64,000 nt of DNA from Nemophila menziesii (Eukaryota > Streptophyta > Magnoliopsida > Boraginales > Hydrophyllaceae). Positions 10,627 through 22,070 of the stretch are shown piece after piece. The notes under the pieces are model-generated. The model ran no database searches, had not been told where the DNA came from, and saw only the letters and a program-made list of their open reading frames with translations. The stretch covers positions 7,502,001 through 7,566,000 of the forward strand of contig JARWIR010000008.1 of assembly GCA_029959085.1 (NCBI GenBank), in the 5' to 3' direction. How positions within the stretch are numbered: position 1 is the stretch's first letter; each line of letters opens with the position of its first letter. The translations under genes and the position numbers were made by a program.

Positions 10627-10753
10627 GAGATAGATAGTTGGCCTAGTGGTTAGGCTACTCCGTAGAGACCAAAAGGTCTTGGGATCGAATCTCATTGGAG
10701 TCGAAATGACTCCGAGCCCAAAATGGCTCTCTCATGTACTCAAAAAAAAAAAA
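10627..10753 (+). mobile_element. SINE 1, tRNA-derived, with 14-bp target-site duplication
   Basis: An A-box-like TGGCCTAGTGG and a B-box-like GGGATCGAATCTC are followed by a short body and a poly(A) tail at 10742-10753. The flanks carry the same 14 bases, ATAACCAATTGTGC, at 10613-10626 and 10754-10767. This perfect duplication marks insertion by LINE-type target-primed reverse transcription. It is a SINE and not a functional tRNA gene, because there is no full cloverleaf and a poly(A) tail is present. Confidence 0.9.
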
Positions 10754-10999
10754 ATAACCAATTGTGCAATTAGCCTATTCTGTGAAATAAAGATTACATA
10801 TTTTTTTAAGAAACAACTTAATACTCAAACTCCCTACGTTTTTTGTTATATATTATTCTCTCAGTCCATTTTTATTTATTTAATTTTCTAAAAAAATGTA
10901 TCCAATATTATTTGTTCATTTTTTAATACTAGAATACTTTTTCCTTAACATTTTTAATATTATTTCTAATTAAATACTAAAAAAAATATTGTAATAAAT

Positions 11000-11033
<34 letters not shown>

Positions 11034-11037
<4 letters not shown>

Positions 11038-11146
11038 ACATAGAAGAACTACTTTAGACTCAGAGGCATTGACTCGATTTAAATCTGCACCACTAGATTA
11101 GTAAACTAAGGCCCTAGCCAGTGAGCTAATACTAACTGATTAATCT
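11034..11146 (-). mobile_element. SINE-like fragment on the - strand with (TA)n tail
   Basis: Read on the - strand it opens TTAGCTCACTGGCTAGGGCC, an A-box-like segment, then has a B-box-like GATTTAAATCGAGTC about 50 bases on. It ends in a (TA)n run (plus-strand about 11010-11033), where some plant SINEs carry simple-repeat tails. No convincing TSD is seen because both sides are (TA)-rich. Confidence 0.55.
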
Positions 11147-11239
11147 TATATATATATATTAACTAAAGATATTTGTTTATAGAGGATAAACATTAAATAT
11201 TTTTTTAATTCTTATTCATCAATAAAGTAGACAAATCAA

Positions 11240-11482
11240 GCCAGTTGAGTTAGCTCAACTGGCCAGAGCCTTGCTATTTCTTCAGCATTTAAAGGGGAGG
11301 TATATGGTTCGAATCCCCTCCCTAACGGATGTAAAGTAAGAGGTACAAGGCTCGAACTCCTCCCTGAACATGGGTCACCTAGTTCTGATTTACTTGGGAA
11401 TATACATAGGGAGGCGTGTATATCCCCGTGGGATTAGTCGGGTGCGCACAAGCAATTCCGGAACCCATGTACCAAAAAGAAA
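11240..11482 (+). mobile_element. SINE 2, tRNA-derived, with 16-bp target-site duplication
   Basis: The head has an A-box-like TTAGCTCAACTGG and a B-box GGTTCGAATCCCC, then a tRNA-unrelated body containing GGGATTAGTCGGGTGCGC and an A-rich tail. The 16 bases AAAGTAGACAAATCAA flank it at 11224-11239 and 11483-11498. The perfect TSD shows a full-length, fairly recent insertion. Confidence 0.9.
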
Positions 11483-11498
11483 AAAGTAGACAAATCAA

Positions 11499-12689
11499 AA
11501 TAAAGTAACTAAAATTAAGTTGTTTAATTAACACCAATGAAATATTGCTGTTGAAAAATACTAAAACAACTCAACGTTATTCTACTTGAGCTTATCTATG
11601 ACAAAATTAAACCAATTCATAAACCCCAATTTATAAAATATATATATATTTAACAGTTGAAAATCTATAATAATTACAGACAATATGATTAAAGATCAAT
11701 GAAAGCATACAAAAGTTAGCTTCAAGATCATCAAAGGATAAGGTGGCGTTGTTTTCGATCATCAACACAACATTGACTGAAGCCATGAAAGCCATTAAAC
11801 ACACTAGAACAAATACAGATTGAACCCCCCCCCCCCCCCCCCCACCACAAGTTATTCACCATCTCTGAAATTCCAAAAAGAATGTAAGAGATATTTTCTA
11901 GAAAAAAGTATGCAATATAATTTTGTTCAAGACCGATTCATTATTTAGTGGTCTAGTTTGCTCCGGTCATGTACAGTAGAACCGGTTCAAAATTCCGGTC
12001 ATGCAACTGGTAACCATGTTCAGTCCGTGAATCGGAATGGATTAGACTGTTTGCCAACTTAAGGTGCTATGCTATTAAAAAAATATTATATAGTTTTTGC
12101 TGGGATTCAAGAAAAAAAATAAAAAAATATTGAAAATAAAAGAAAGAAGAAAAATATGAAAATAAGTCAACATAAGTTCTTACATACGAAACAAGTCTCA
12201 TGTTGAGTGTGAAAAATAAAAGAATCTGGCAAGTGAATAAGTTGAATATCAAAATAATTTGTTTTTAGGGAATTTGTGAATGCTACTCTATGCATAAAAA
12301 ATGGAATGAGTGAGTACATCTTATGAGCCTAACTAAAGTTCTTAGATGATTAATTCTATGGTTAGTGAGGAGATGGCCAAAATCTCACTTATATTACCCA
12401 AATATACATATCATACATATCATACATATCTTAAAGATATATGCTATAACCAAAAAGACCATATGATTCATTTTTATGTGATGTAATGACAAATGAGCGG
12501 AAAAAAAAGTAAGTAAGCAGGACACTACACGTCATGGAAGGATTAACGTACACCCTATAACTTCCACTTCAAGCTAAGTATTCTAGCTGCACTTTATGCA
12601 TTTCTAAGCTAATATTTCTTGGAATTTTAACATGGTGATTATATGTATGATATTATATTATGTGTATTATTTTTTAGTAGGAACTTGTG
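11499..12689. other. unassigned AT-rich spacer with a 19-base C run
   Basis: No gene is supported. A homopolymer of 19 C lies at 11825-11843. The - strand frame at 12067-12252 is Phe/Tyr-rich low-complexity translation and is not accepted as a gene. TACATATCA-type short repeats lie near 12410-12435. Confidence 0.5.
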
Positions 12690-14262
12690 AGATTTGTGTA
12701 CATTGTTTTCTTGGGATTATTTACATTCTTTGCCCTGTGGACCCTCTGTTGTGTTTCTTTTTTCGGGACAACAAAACTTTGAGTTGGGGGTCTTGATATA
12801 TGTACTATTGTGATAGACTTATATATTTAATAGATATCATTTGGGTTACTTTTCGAGGTTCAATTTTGATTGAGTTTTAGCTTCATTTATATGATATATG
12901 TAGTTTTGGAGAATTTTGAATTATTTTATGTGTTAAGTGTGTATCTCCTAGGCACATGTATTATTTTATATCCCAATACAATGATATGAAGTAAAAAAGT
13001 AATGAAGAAACCCAAATCAGGGCGCAAAAGGAGCCAATAACTCTATTTAAACCTCAACAGGTTTTGCTAGTATAATGCTTCCACCAACTTGTGAAGGCCA
13101 TAACTCATACTTTGTAATTAACCTGCTCATTAAATTTATACTAAATAATTATCTTGGAGTCTAGTACATGTGGTATAAAGGACAACCAATTTGGAGTTGA
13201 ATTGAAAAAGTTATGGGTGTTTCACTGAGGAGACCTGAAGTGTCCAGAATTAGGAAAAAGGCCATTGGGTCATTCTTGAATGACTTAAGTTAGCCCAATT
13301 GATGCAAAAAGTTTTTTGACTCCTATATATACATGTCATTTATCAATATTTAGATGAAAAAACATGGAGTGCAAGGATTCAAGAGGCGGAGTTCAAGAAT
13401 AACACTTTTTATTTCATTAATTAGTGTAATTCTTCTACCTTTTTATTTTTTATTAATTATGACCATATTAGTTTTTGTTTTTATTTATTTTGTAATTTAT
13501 TAATTTGATTAGTATCTTAAAATGCTTGGGTATGAATCCTAATCCTCGATGTGGACTTATATTATATGATGTATGGATTTCATATTTTAAAAAATCATGA
13601 ATTTGTTGTTGTTGTTTATAGCCTTGTTTTAATTGTTAAATTCGAATATGATGCACATATATTTTGGATTAGTTAGTTATTATATTACAACCTAAAGGGT
13701 AGGGGGTTGTAGTGGAACTAGGATCTTTCACGTTTAATGTGCGTCAGTGAACCAAGAGGTCTTGACTAGTCAAAAAATCATATAGGGTTTGAACGTTAGG
13801 CGTCAAAATAACATGCATATAATTCACTTGGAATAGTTACTAGGGTTAGATAGGAACCCCTTACTTATCTAGATAGATCTTAGGGAGACTTTAGAATCCT
13901 GATTATCAACAACATACCGGTTTTCCCTTAAACTACAGTTAGGTCCATTCATGGTTAACGGAGATTACGAGTGTCTCAAGCTACATTTCCTCCTCCATTC
14001 TCACAAAACTTTTGTTAATTTTATTTCTAGTTAATTTAGTCTTTATTTTTTAGCTTAATAGTTCTTGAATCCGAAAACCAAATAAAATCATCTATTTTTT
14101 GTCTTTTTAGTGTGACGAATCTCTATAACTAAAACTAAATTATATATTAGCTAATCTAATACATGTGGAGAACAATAATATGATACCTACTTTAACTACT
14201 TAAGACATCTCGTACACTTGCAAGAAGATAGTCTCCACGTGTTGATTTTATATCACACCTCA
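12690..14262 (+). repeat. 3' LTR with adjoining polypurine tract (gypsy family, + strand)
   Basis: The purine tract TTTGAGTTGGGGGTCT at 12778-12793 matches the PPT of the complete gypsy element on the other strand. The LTR then begins TGATATATG at 12794. It runs about 1.47 kb to near 14262, where ATCACACCTCA resembles the ends of the related LTRs at 32186 and 34795. A TATA-like CTATATATAC lies near 13323. The 3' end is approximate. Upstream internal DNA (12690-12793) carries no domain. Confidence 0.6.
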
Positions 14263-14289
14263 ATGGACGATTTATGTGTGGAGAATGGA

Positions 14290-15250
14290 GAAGGACGAGC
14301 GATTCTACGAGAGATTCATGATGTAATTTTGGTAATTACATAAACTATCAACTAATGGGAAATAAATTGATTCGACAAAGGTATTTCTACTCGGCCAGAA
14401 TGAAAGAGACAACCAAGATGACAAGATGTTGCCAAATTTGCTAAGAACAAATCCAATACAATGAAAATTGGCCAAAGATATGGCACCGATGTCAAATTTT
14501 GGCCCCTTTGTCAATGGGGTGCCTTGTATCATCAGACCACTTCCTATAGATATGACGCAATGTTAGTACATCTACATGGTCCCTGACTACTTCACCAGGT
14601 GGATCGAAGCCAAAGTTGTACTGACAATCACTACACAATGAGCATGGAAGATTATCTTATAGAATATAATTAGCCGCTATGGGGTCCCTCACATGATTAT
14701 GAAATATCACGACACACAAATTATATCTGAATATTTTCATGTCATATTCATATATTTCCAACCCAGAGTAATGTTTAGGTAGAAATCAACAACATAACAA
14801 TCATTCGAGTGCTGCCCTCCAAAATCAAGAAGTATCAACAGATTTGGCCCAACGTATTGCTAGAAGTGTTGTGGGTTTACCGAATGACTATTTATTCAAA
14901 AATTACTAAAACTCCCTACCATCTTGATCGACAAAACCACCTTCAACTCAAGGATCTTGAACTTCAATTTGGGTGAAAACAGTTAGAACCTACGATGAGA
15001 ACATGAACTCATAGAAGAAACACAATAAATGGATTATTTTTTATCATATATGGCCATAATAAACATAGAACAATAATTTCAAAAGAGGGTCCAACCCAAA
15101 TATATATAGGTTGGAGGCTTGGTGTGGAGAAATCAAGAGTTCACTACCTAAGCTAAGTGGAAAAGGTTTGTTCCAAATTAGGAAGGTACTTATGTGTAAT
15201 AGTCAAAATCTAACCACGATACTATAAGATGGTTGAGAAAGACGAACAAG
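14290..15250 (+). pseudogene. Tat-like Ty3/gypsy integrase, heavily decayed
   Basis: Integrase blocks are recognisable in + frames between many stops. These include VPDYFTRWIEAKVVLTITTQ (near 14575), NIISRYGVPHMIMKYHDTQI (near 14665), then LEVLWVYRMTIYSKITKTPYH (near 14862). They correspond to the catalytic core (DYFTRW..., the D of the SDxGTQF block here altered to KYHDTQ) and the WAYRTT block of Tat/Ogre-like plant elements. No frame survives intact. The integrase zinc-binding part may start near 14340. Ordering and orientation fit the tandem repeat that follows. Confidence 0.62.
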
Positions 15251-15589
15251 AACGGGAAAACTTGTCGTATTCATATCTCCTTGAGAAGGACATTCTCCAA
15301 ACAATATAGTATATACACAACTGGATTATATTTTTATTGGTGTCACCATTTTTTTCCTTTTGTATGTTTCGGTAATGTAATATTAGGTCAAAACCCTTCA
15401 TCTGAACTCTTATTCTTGATTGGGGTTTCTCTCAATGGGTTTTCTTATAGGAGGATTTTAACAAGGTATTTTATATGGAATCGGCCAAAGGTATCAGCCT
15501 TTAAAATAAATATAAGGTCATAACATTTCTCTTTATATATGATTGAATTTTTCTCAACTATTCAACAAATATTCAATGACCCCCTAAAT
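15251..15589. other. unassigned spacer
   Basis: This lies between the decayed integrase and the tandem repeat. The frame at 15233-15523 gives no recognised protein. It may be the remains of the region just after pol. Confidence 0.45.
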
Positions 15590-16560
15590 AGGGGTGCAGC
15601 TAATAAGTCAATCCAACCTAAGCATGCCACATATCCAAACTGTCCTCAAAACCCTAAGAAGGCTAAAGGGTCAACTAATAAGTCAATATGACATAAGGAT
15701 GTCACAATTCAAAACTATCTATGAACCCCTAATATTCAATGCTAGGGGCTTGGACAATAAGTCAATATGACCTAAGCATGTCGTGAATCAAATTTACCGC
15801 TGAACCTCTAAGACTTGAGGATAGGGAGTTGTCCGATAAGCCAATATGACCTAAGCATGTCCATGATCAAAACTGCCTCTAAACCCCTAAGACTCAAGGC
15901 TACATGGTTGGCTAATTTGTCAATCCAACCTAAGCATGTCGATAATCAAAGTTTCCTCTAAATCCCTAAGATTAACGTCTAAGGGTTAGTTCAATAAGTC
16001 AATTCGAACTAAGCATGTCACTAATCAAAATTTCCCCTTGAAACCCTAAGAATCAAGGATATGGGGTCGATTTATAAGTTAATCTGACCTAAGCAAGTCG
16101 CAGATAAAAATTTCCCTTGAACCCATAGTACTCAGTTTGATAAGTCAATCCGACCTTAGCATATCACATATCAAAATTTCCCTTGAACTCGTAACAATAA
16201 AGGTTAGGGGGTCGGCCAATAAGACCTAAGCATATAACTGACCAAAACTTCCCTCAAACCGCTAGGGCTTAAGCTAGGGGGTCAACCAATTAGTTAATCC
16301 AACCTAAGAATGTCACAAATTAAAATTTGCCCTAAACACCTAAGAATCTATTCTAAGGGGTCGATTAATAAGTGATACAGGCCTAAGAAGCGAACACATC
16401 AAAACTACTCTCAAACCCCTAAGACTCTAGGCTAGGGGGTCGACTAATAAGTCAATTGGACTTAATCATGTCTCTGATCAAAACTACCCCTTGAACCCTA
16501 AGACTCAAGGCTATAGGGTTGTCCAATAAGTCAGTCCGACCTAAGAATGTAGTACATCAA
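15590..16560 (+). repeat. tandem repeat, ~77-bp period, about 13 copies
   Basis: Each copy contains a variant of AATAAGTCAATCCGACCTAA followed by GCATGTC, then ATCAAAAC and CCCTAAGACTCAAGG. Copy starts fall near 15600, 15676, 15750, 15834, 15915, 15990, 16072, 16139, 16218, 16287, 16365, 16446 and 16525. Copies differ by many substitutions and small indels, so the array is old. Tat-lineage gypsy elements are known to carry hypervariable tandem repeats in their 3' untranslated region, and this array follows a Tat-like integrase on the same strand. Confidence 0.8.
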
Positions 16561-17278
16561 AACTGGCCTATCTTTGAAGATTTGCAAACTAAGATATCAA
16601 CCAAATTATTATCGACGATTATCAATCGTAATTTTATTGGTTTCATCATGATCTCACCACATACCTTAATCATCTATTATCATCAACATCTTATATTCAA
16701 AATTAAGATAGATTATTTTAGGAAGGAGTCAACAGAAATCATGAACCAAAACAATATTTCCCCCCTTACTAGAGCAAAGGGAGAGGAGTACTATACATCC
16801 ATCTTACTTCATGAACGAGAAAAATAATAATTAGATATTAATGATCGAGGACAATATTGTTTGATGTAAGCAACTCAATTAAATTTATTATTAAACTAAA
16901 TCTGCAAAAACAAAAATTAAGTTGTTATTTAAATTTGTGGAAAAGGTAAAAAAAAAACAACCCAATAGTCACCCCAAAGTTACAAGAATGACCGGGAGTC
17001 CTATTATAAAAAATCCTATTACAAAAATATCTAAATAAAACTATTCCATGAGAAGGCTTGGTGTTTGATCTGCAAAGGCGAACATGGTCAGAGCAAGAAA
17101 GTGTATGGGGCATGATAAGGCTTAGTGTCCATCCACTTCTGAAGGAAACCGAGGTACTTCTGTATGCTCATCCATCTTTGGTTCCTTTGGTACATGTAAA
17201 AGGCATTTATCAAACTTTGACGCCAAGCTAGTCTGCATAACGAGACACAATGTTTAGAACACATTGTGTATACTTGTC
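16561..17278. other. unassigned spacer
   Basis: No gene is supported. Open frames at 16519-16827 (+) and 16925-17113 (-) have no recognised motif. It may be more of the old element whose integrase lies at 14.3 kb. Confidence 0.45.
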
Positions 17279-17353
17279 TTACATACCCTTTCTATATACC
17301 AGAGTGCTACACCAGCCCAACTCGTTAGCATAATCAGCTAGAGACATGAAAGA
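17279..17353 (-). pseudogene. distal part of an ORF split by the gypsy insertion
   Basis: Read on the - strand, the frame that starts at 30213 and reaches the gypsy TSD at 30028 continues in phase here for 24 codons (SFMSLADYANELGW..) to a TAA at 17279-17281, if the 12.67-kb insertion is removed and the TSD counted once. The product is not recognised. See the partner fragment at 30028-30213. Confidence 0.4.
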
Positions 17354-17358
17354 CACCA

Positions 17359-18928
17359 TGGTGGTCCTTTGTGTGTTCTAAAAATAAATGCAATAAATAA
17401 TCGAACCACAACCGCAAGTGTACGGTTGTCCCAAGTAATAATAGTGATAATACAAATTCGTTCCAAGGACGGGATGGTTGACTACAATGATTATCCACTA
17501 ATGAGTAATTGCACTTATGAAAGCAAATAAAGATAATATGTTTGATTGATTTTTTTGTATTAATCCTAAGTGATAAAAGACTAAATAGAAAATGCAATTA
17601 AAAGCTAAGACGCAAGTAAAATGAAGTAAAAATTAAGTATGAGAAGATAGCACTTGAGAACGCACGAGGTCTTCCTAATCATATTTCATAACCTATGCTG
17701 TTTAAGGGTTAAATTGGTCAATTACAATGGTCGGGATTCTAAATTCCTTATACCCCCGTCAGGGTGGACTATAAGGCTATCCTAGAGTGTCACTAGTCCC
17801 GTCAGGGTAAATATGATCCACTTTTAGATGTTTAAGTTTTATTACCTCATTGGCCCTATAATTAGCTAAGTTCGTCAGAATTAATAGCTTATATCCTAGA
17901 TTGAATAAATGGTTCTGTACCTAAACCCTCCGTCAGGATGATACAATTGCCACTAATTGGAATAGCCTAGATACTAATACCTGTTCCTAGTTCATGACTC
18001 TAAAAACAGTAAATATTCTCAATTTATCAAAAAGAGTAAAAGACACAATCTAATTTAATTTAACAGAAACCCAAATTTAACATATGAAATTCAATACGAT
18101 TGGGAATTACCCATATAGCATTCTCAAGGGCTAATAAATGTTTAGCTCATATTAATTAAAGGAAGAAATAAATTAAATAAAATAGAATTCATATTGTCTT
18201 ACAAAATTAAAGATAAAAGAACCTAATTTCTGGAATAGGAATGACTGAGAACGGAGATATAGACCCTCTCCAGCTCTTGCAGCTTCTTCTTTCTTCCTTC
18301 TGTTGCTTCTCTCTGGTGTTTAATCTTGTAGAATGTGAATTGTTATGAAAATAGAAGTCAAAGGCTCCTTTTATAAGTGTAAAAACGGATTAGGGCTTGG
18401 ACCTAAGAATAAAACACTAATTAAATGTCCAAGCCAAATTTCTAAGCCCAAAATCCCGTAACTGCTGATACACCTTCACTAAAACGGATTTTCCCGATTC
18501 GTTATGACTCCGATTGACCTAATTCCAGTTGCTAAAGTTCCGTAACTTGATAAGGAATGTTTTCTCTTCAAAGGCCAGCGGCTAAATCATCTCTTAAGCA
18601 CCTCGAAATCAGCAATCTATGGCCTGGAAAACAGATTTTCAGCTCTAAAAATAATATCTTCGGGATTTATCTTCAAGTCTTGACTCCATATCATGATCTT
18701 TGACGTTATCCTCGGATTCCTCTCCTAGCTAACATCCAAAACCTGTAAACTTTTCACTAAAAATACCAATATTATGCGGAAAAGCTTAATAAATTAAAAA
18801 TGCTACAAAATAAAAGAGGAGAATCATATTATTGCATATTTAGTCCAAAAGTCTATCAAATTAATTAAATAAACACAAAAAATGATGTCTCCTAAGGGTC
18901 GGAAATAAGAACAATTAAGGAGACATCA
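17359..18928 (-). repeat. gypsy 3' LTR
   Basis: This is the downstream LTR in element orientation. It keeps a TATA-like TTATAAAAGG on the - strand (plus-strand 18367-18376). The matching site in the 5' LTR is altered. Terminal TG..CA bases and the adjoining PPT fix the ends. Confidence 0.93.
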
Positions 18929-18945
18929 AGACCCCCAACTCAAAC
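18929..18945 (-). other. gypsy polypurine tract
   Basis: On the - strand the bases immediately before the 3' LTR read TTTGAGTTGGGGGTCT, a purine-rich primer site for plus-strand DNA synthesis. The same motif adjoins the LTRs at 12794 and 63764. Confidence 0.85.
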
Positions 18946-20369
18946 CTTTGTCGTCCCGACAAAGCAAAACAAAACAAAACAAGGGGTAGAAGTAAACGCA
19001 AGAACAAATAGAAGCTAGCAAATACACCTAAAGCAATTCTTAAGATAAATCTCATATAGCAAAACTCTAGGAACTAATATACACATACAAATATCATGCA
19101 AAATCGAACATAAATAATGTCAATCATAAAATTAAAGTTGCAATGCTTGAAGGTTACACTTGTACTCATATCTGTATGATGGCTATAGGGTGGTTATTAA
19201 TCCTAACTCGCTTTGAACGCTCCACCTAGTATATTCCCTATCAACAGAATCATAAATTCACTATGCACTTAAGAATCACGAGGTCTTTACGGTTTTAATA
19301 ATGGCTTAAGGACGGTATGGATGTATATTTGGTAAATTTGAAGTGAGCTTTTGGCTCTCTCCTCACTTACCATCAACAATGTCCTCGAGCTTGAGTTTAC
19401 GCTAAAAAATGTTCTCACTCACCCATTTGACGCGCTAATGTTGCGTCCCCAATGTCTACCCAAATAAAACTAAGATGATTTCCAAAAATATTCCACTTTG
19501 CCGGTTTTTATTCTTTCTTTCTTTTTAGTTTTTTATACAAGATACCCATGACCATCATTTTGATGTGAAAAGTCATGTCTCTTATAATTTTCTTTTTCTT
19601 TTTCAAATTTCGGCAAAGGGTTACAATTAATAATATCATCTTTTATATTTTTTTTGTTGTGCCTCAATACAAACATATATAATCCCTTCCCAATGTAATT
19701 TCCCAAATATGGACCCTCCACCCCAAACTCAAGCTCGAGACAAGTCTCAGGGTTGTGATTCAAGTGCGGGTCATTTGGTCATGCCTAATAATCTAAAGGA
19801 TAGTGGGCTTATATCGTGGCTACAAAAGAAAAGGCTTAAGGCTCAAAATTGGGTTAAGACGGATACAATTATAATAAGGGATAGCAAGCTAAAAGGCTAC
19901 AAATGGCTAACAAAGAACCGCACCTATCATTTTCCTAAGTACATAGCTTGTCTTTAGTTCATATCTAGGTGGGTTCTCTACTAATTAGGATTTCACGTTC
20001 TACACACCAAACATATTCCTTAAGTACAAGCTTACTTCATTTGCATTGTTCATTAATTTTTCCTATCAATTACCTATGTTCGCATGCAATTCTAAATGCG
20101 TTTTATATTATTCCCTAAAGTCCACTATTTACTGTCATTGATTCATCAAAAGTATGCTTAAAGGGACATTTAAAATCTTCTATAGTCAAACGCAACTCCG
20201 AAAATTATTTTATTGAAAGCAAATAAAACATATAACACATAAAAACTGGGATAAGGCAATGAACCCCACCCCAAACTCAAAAATGAGTCGTGTCCCCACG
20301 ACTCGAAAAGACTCAACGCAAATAAAAAACTAAACTAAACTAAAACGCGAAAGGGATAGAAAACGTATC
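18946..20369 (-). other. gypsy 3' untranslated region
   Basis: About 1.4 kb without a convincing frame. The frames at 19533-19763 and 19709-19957 overlap on opposite strands and match nothing known. It contains two further purine-tract copies (GAGTTTGGGGTGG on the - strand, near 19715 and 20266). It also holds a perfect 8-bp stem with 4-base loop at 20284-20303 (GAGTCGTG / CACGACTC). Confidence 0.6.
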
Positions 20370-21710
20370 TTAACCAGCGCGTGGCTGGTCATCGGTGTTG
20401 CGTCCAAGAACTTTCTCCTTCGTAAGTAGACCATAGGTGGCGTGTTGAATTGTGCTCACCCCCATTAACATGTTTCGGAGAAGCTCTAACTCTTTTGTAA
20501 CGTTCCCCAAAGATGCAATCATCTTCACTTGATTCTCTTCTAACACCTTCACTTTCGCCTCCAACTCATTGGTGGTATGCATCTTCTTCTTTGGAGGAGC
20601 TCTAGGATTTCTTGTTGCTTTTAACACTTCATAATGAATATTCTTGATCAAAGCTATACCCATACTCTCACCCACTACAACACGATCAATCTCTGCGTCT
20701 TTACGCGGAACTTTTGCGTCTAAGCACAAAGTAGTGATGGTACAAGGAAATTCGAAATTTTGTTGCGAAGTAGGAATTCTAGCAAATTCCATGATGATAT
20801 CATATATCACACGAGCAACATCCATAGGTTTCTCCTCAATAATACACTTAATGAACAAAAGATGCTCCTTCTTCACTTCCGATATGTGTTTAACTCCGAA
20901 GAAGGTAGGGATTATGAAACGTGACCAAATCTTAGCACATGGTAACAAGTTACTGCTATACATCTGTCCAGGATATCTCTCTCCTTCGGGAATTGGGCGG
21001 GCCCCATCAACAATAACTTTTCCCCAAAGGGATTCGTAATCAAAAGAAGGCTCTTTAAGGGATTCTTGGAAAGGACATACCCCAGTAAAGGTGGGTAATT
21101 TCAATGACTTCCTAATAAGCTCAACGGAGAAAGGAACTACCTTTTTGCGAACTATAACTGCATCTTTCGAGAAGGCGATTCCTTCATAAAAATCTCGCAC
21201 CAAAGTAGGAATATACTCAAGCTTCCTTTCTCTCAATTCATTCCAACCCAATATGTCACAAGTAATACCATAATCTTTATAAGCACTAGTCATAATACCC
21301 TTAGGGAGATTCATCTCCTCACCAAACTTCAAAAATTGAATTCTATCACGAACCTGAGTATCCCATGGAATGAAGACTCTCTTAGGCTTGTGATCCCATG
21401 TTTTCCTACGCGGAGGTTTCTGTTGTTGCACGGGTTCTTCGGGAACTTCTTGTTCTGTCTCTTCCTCAATCTCTTCACTCTCTTCATCACTTTCATCAAT
21501 TAACCTACTCTTTTTCGGATTAGCCTTACTTGGATGTACTTTTCTCTTTGGAGCAATTGGGATTTGTTCAGTCTTTTTGGATCGCGAATCCGGAATCTCA
21601 ATTGCTTGGTCTGGGCTAGCTCCAACATTGTTCCTGTTTCTTGGTATGTTTCTTCGATAGTTACACACGGAATCGGTTCTGTTAGTCATCTCTTTACACC
21701 CCAAACTCAA
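20370..21710 (-). CDS. third ORF of the gypsy element (env-position protein)
   Basis: This is an intact 446-codon frame in the position where Athila elements carry an extra, sometimes env-like, ORF. The first ATG (21710) overlaps a purine-tract motif. The second, at 21689 (MTNRTDSV), may be the true start. Residues ~50-100 are basic then acidic (PKRKVHPSKANPKKSR followed by a Glu/Asp run), suggesting a nuclear localisation signal. The middle (LGWNELRERKLEYIPTLVRD, FYEGIAFSKDAVIVRKKVV) resembles the plant-transposon-protein domain often seen in such ORFs. Residues ~390-430 look like a coiled coil (ELEAKVKVLEENQ...). I see no signal peptide and no clear membrane span, which argues against a true envelope. 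The intact length on a recent element suggests it was coding at insertion. Confidence 0.7.
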   Translation of the reverse strand: MSLGCKEMTNRTDSVCNYRRNIPRNRNNVGASPDQAIEIPDSRSKKTEQIPIAPKRKVHPSKANPKKSRLIDESDEESEEIEEETEQEVPEEPVQQQKPPRRKTWDHKPKRVFIPWDTQVRDRIQFLKFGEEMNLPKGIMTSAYKDYGITCDILGWNELRERKLEYIPTLVRDFYEGIAFSKDAVIVRKKVVPFSVELIRKSLKLPTFTGVCPFQESLKEPSFDYESLWGKVIVDGARPIPEGERYPGQMYSSNLLPCAKIWSRFIIPTFFGVKHISEVKKEHLLFIKCIIEEKPMDVARVIYDIIMEFARIPTSQQNFEFPCTITTLCLDAKVPRKDAEIDRVVVGESMGIALIKNIHYEVLKATRNPRAPPKKKMHTTNELEAKVKVLEENQVKMIASLGNVTKELELLRNMLMGVSTIQHATYGLLTKEKVLGRNTDDQPRAG

Positions 21711-22070
21711 AACTTCAAATAGAGAAAAATCTAGAGAAAAGCTTTGAAATTTGATTTTTTGAGGCTTAAAACTTGAAGAAATAGGTGGAATATGAGATGA
21801 GTTAAGGTTATTTTAGATGAATTGGGTTTAATTTCTAGGTTAGGAAGAAGAAATTTTGTGGAGAAAAGATATTTTTGGTGATGTTTTGGAGAAGCTATGA
21901 GTTGATTATGTGTTTTTGTGATGAAAGAAGGCTTGATTTGATGATTTTATAGCTGTTTGTTGATGATTTTCGGAGTAGGTGGAGGCAAGGATTCGGACTA
22001 TAAGGTTAACTTGGAGAAAGAGGCAACCAGCTAGGTTAAATAAGCTCTAAACCGCCTCTCTCAACAGCGC
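21711..22070 (-). other. spacer between ORF3 and the palindrome array
   Basis: No frame or motif is seen beyond a purine-tract copy at the ORF3 edge (21697-21707). It is probably the leader for ORF3 expression by a subgenomic or spliced RNA, which is inference. Confidence 0.4.

Noticed and set aside
10627..10753. A tRNA gene from the A/B-box-like sequence
   Set aside because: No complete cloverleaf, a poly(A) tail and an exact TSD identify it as a SINE. The same applies at 11240-11482.
20644..21039. 131-codon + ORF inside the gypsy element
   Set aside because: It is antisense to intact ORF3, as are the + ORFs at 21534-21722 and, within pol, 25905-26309.
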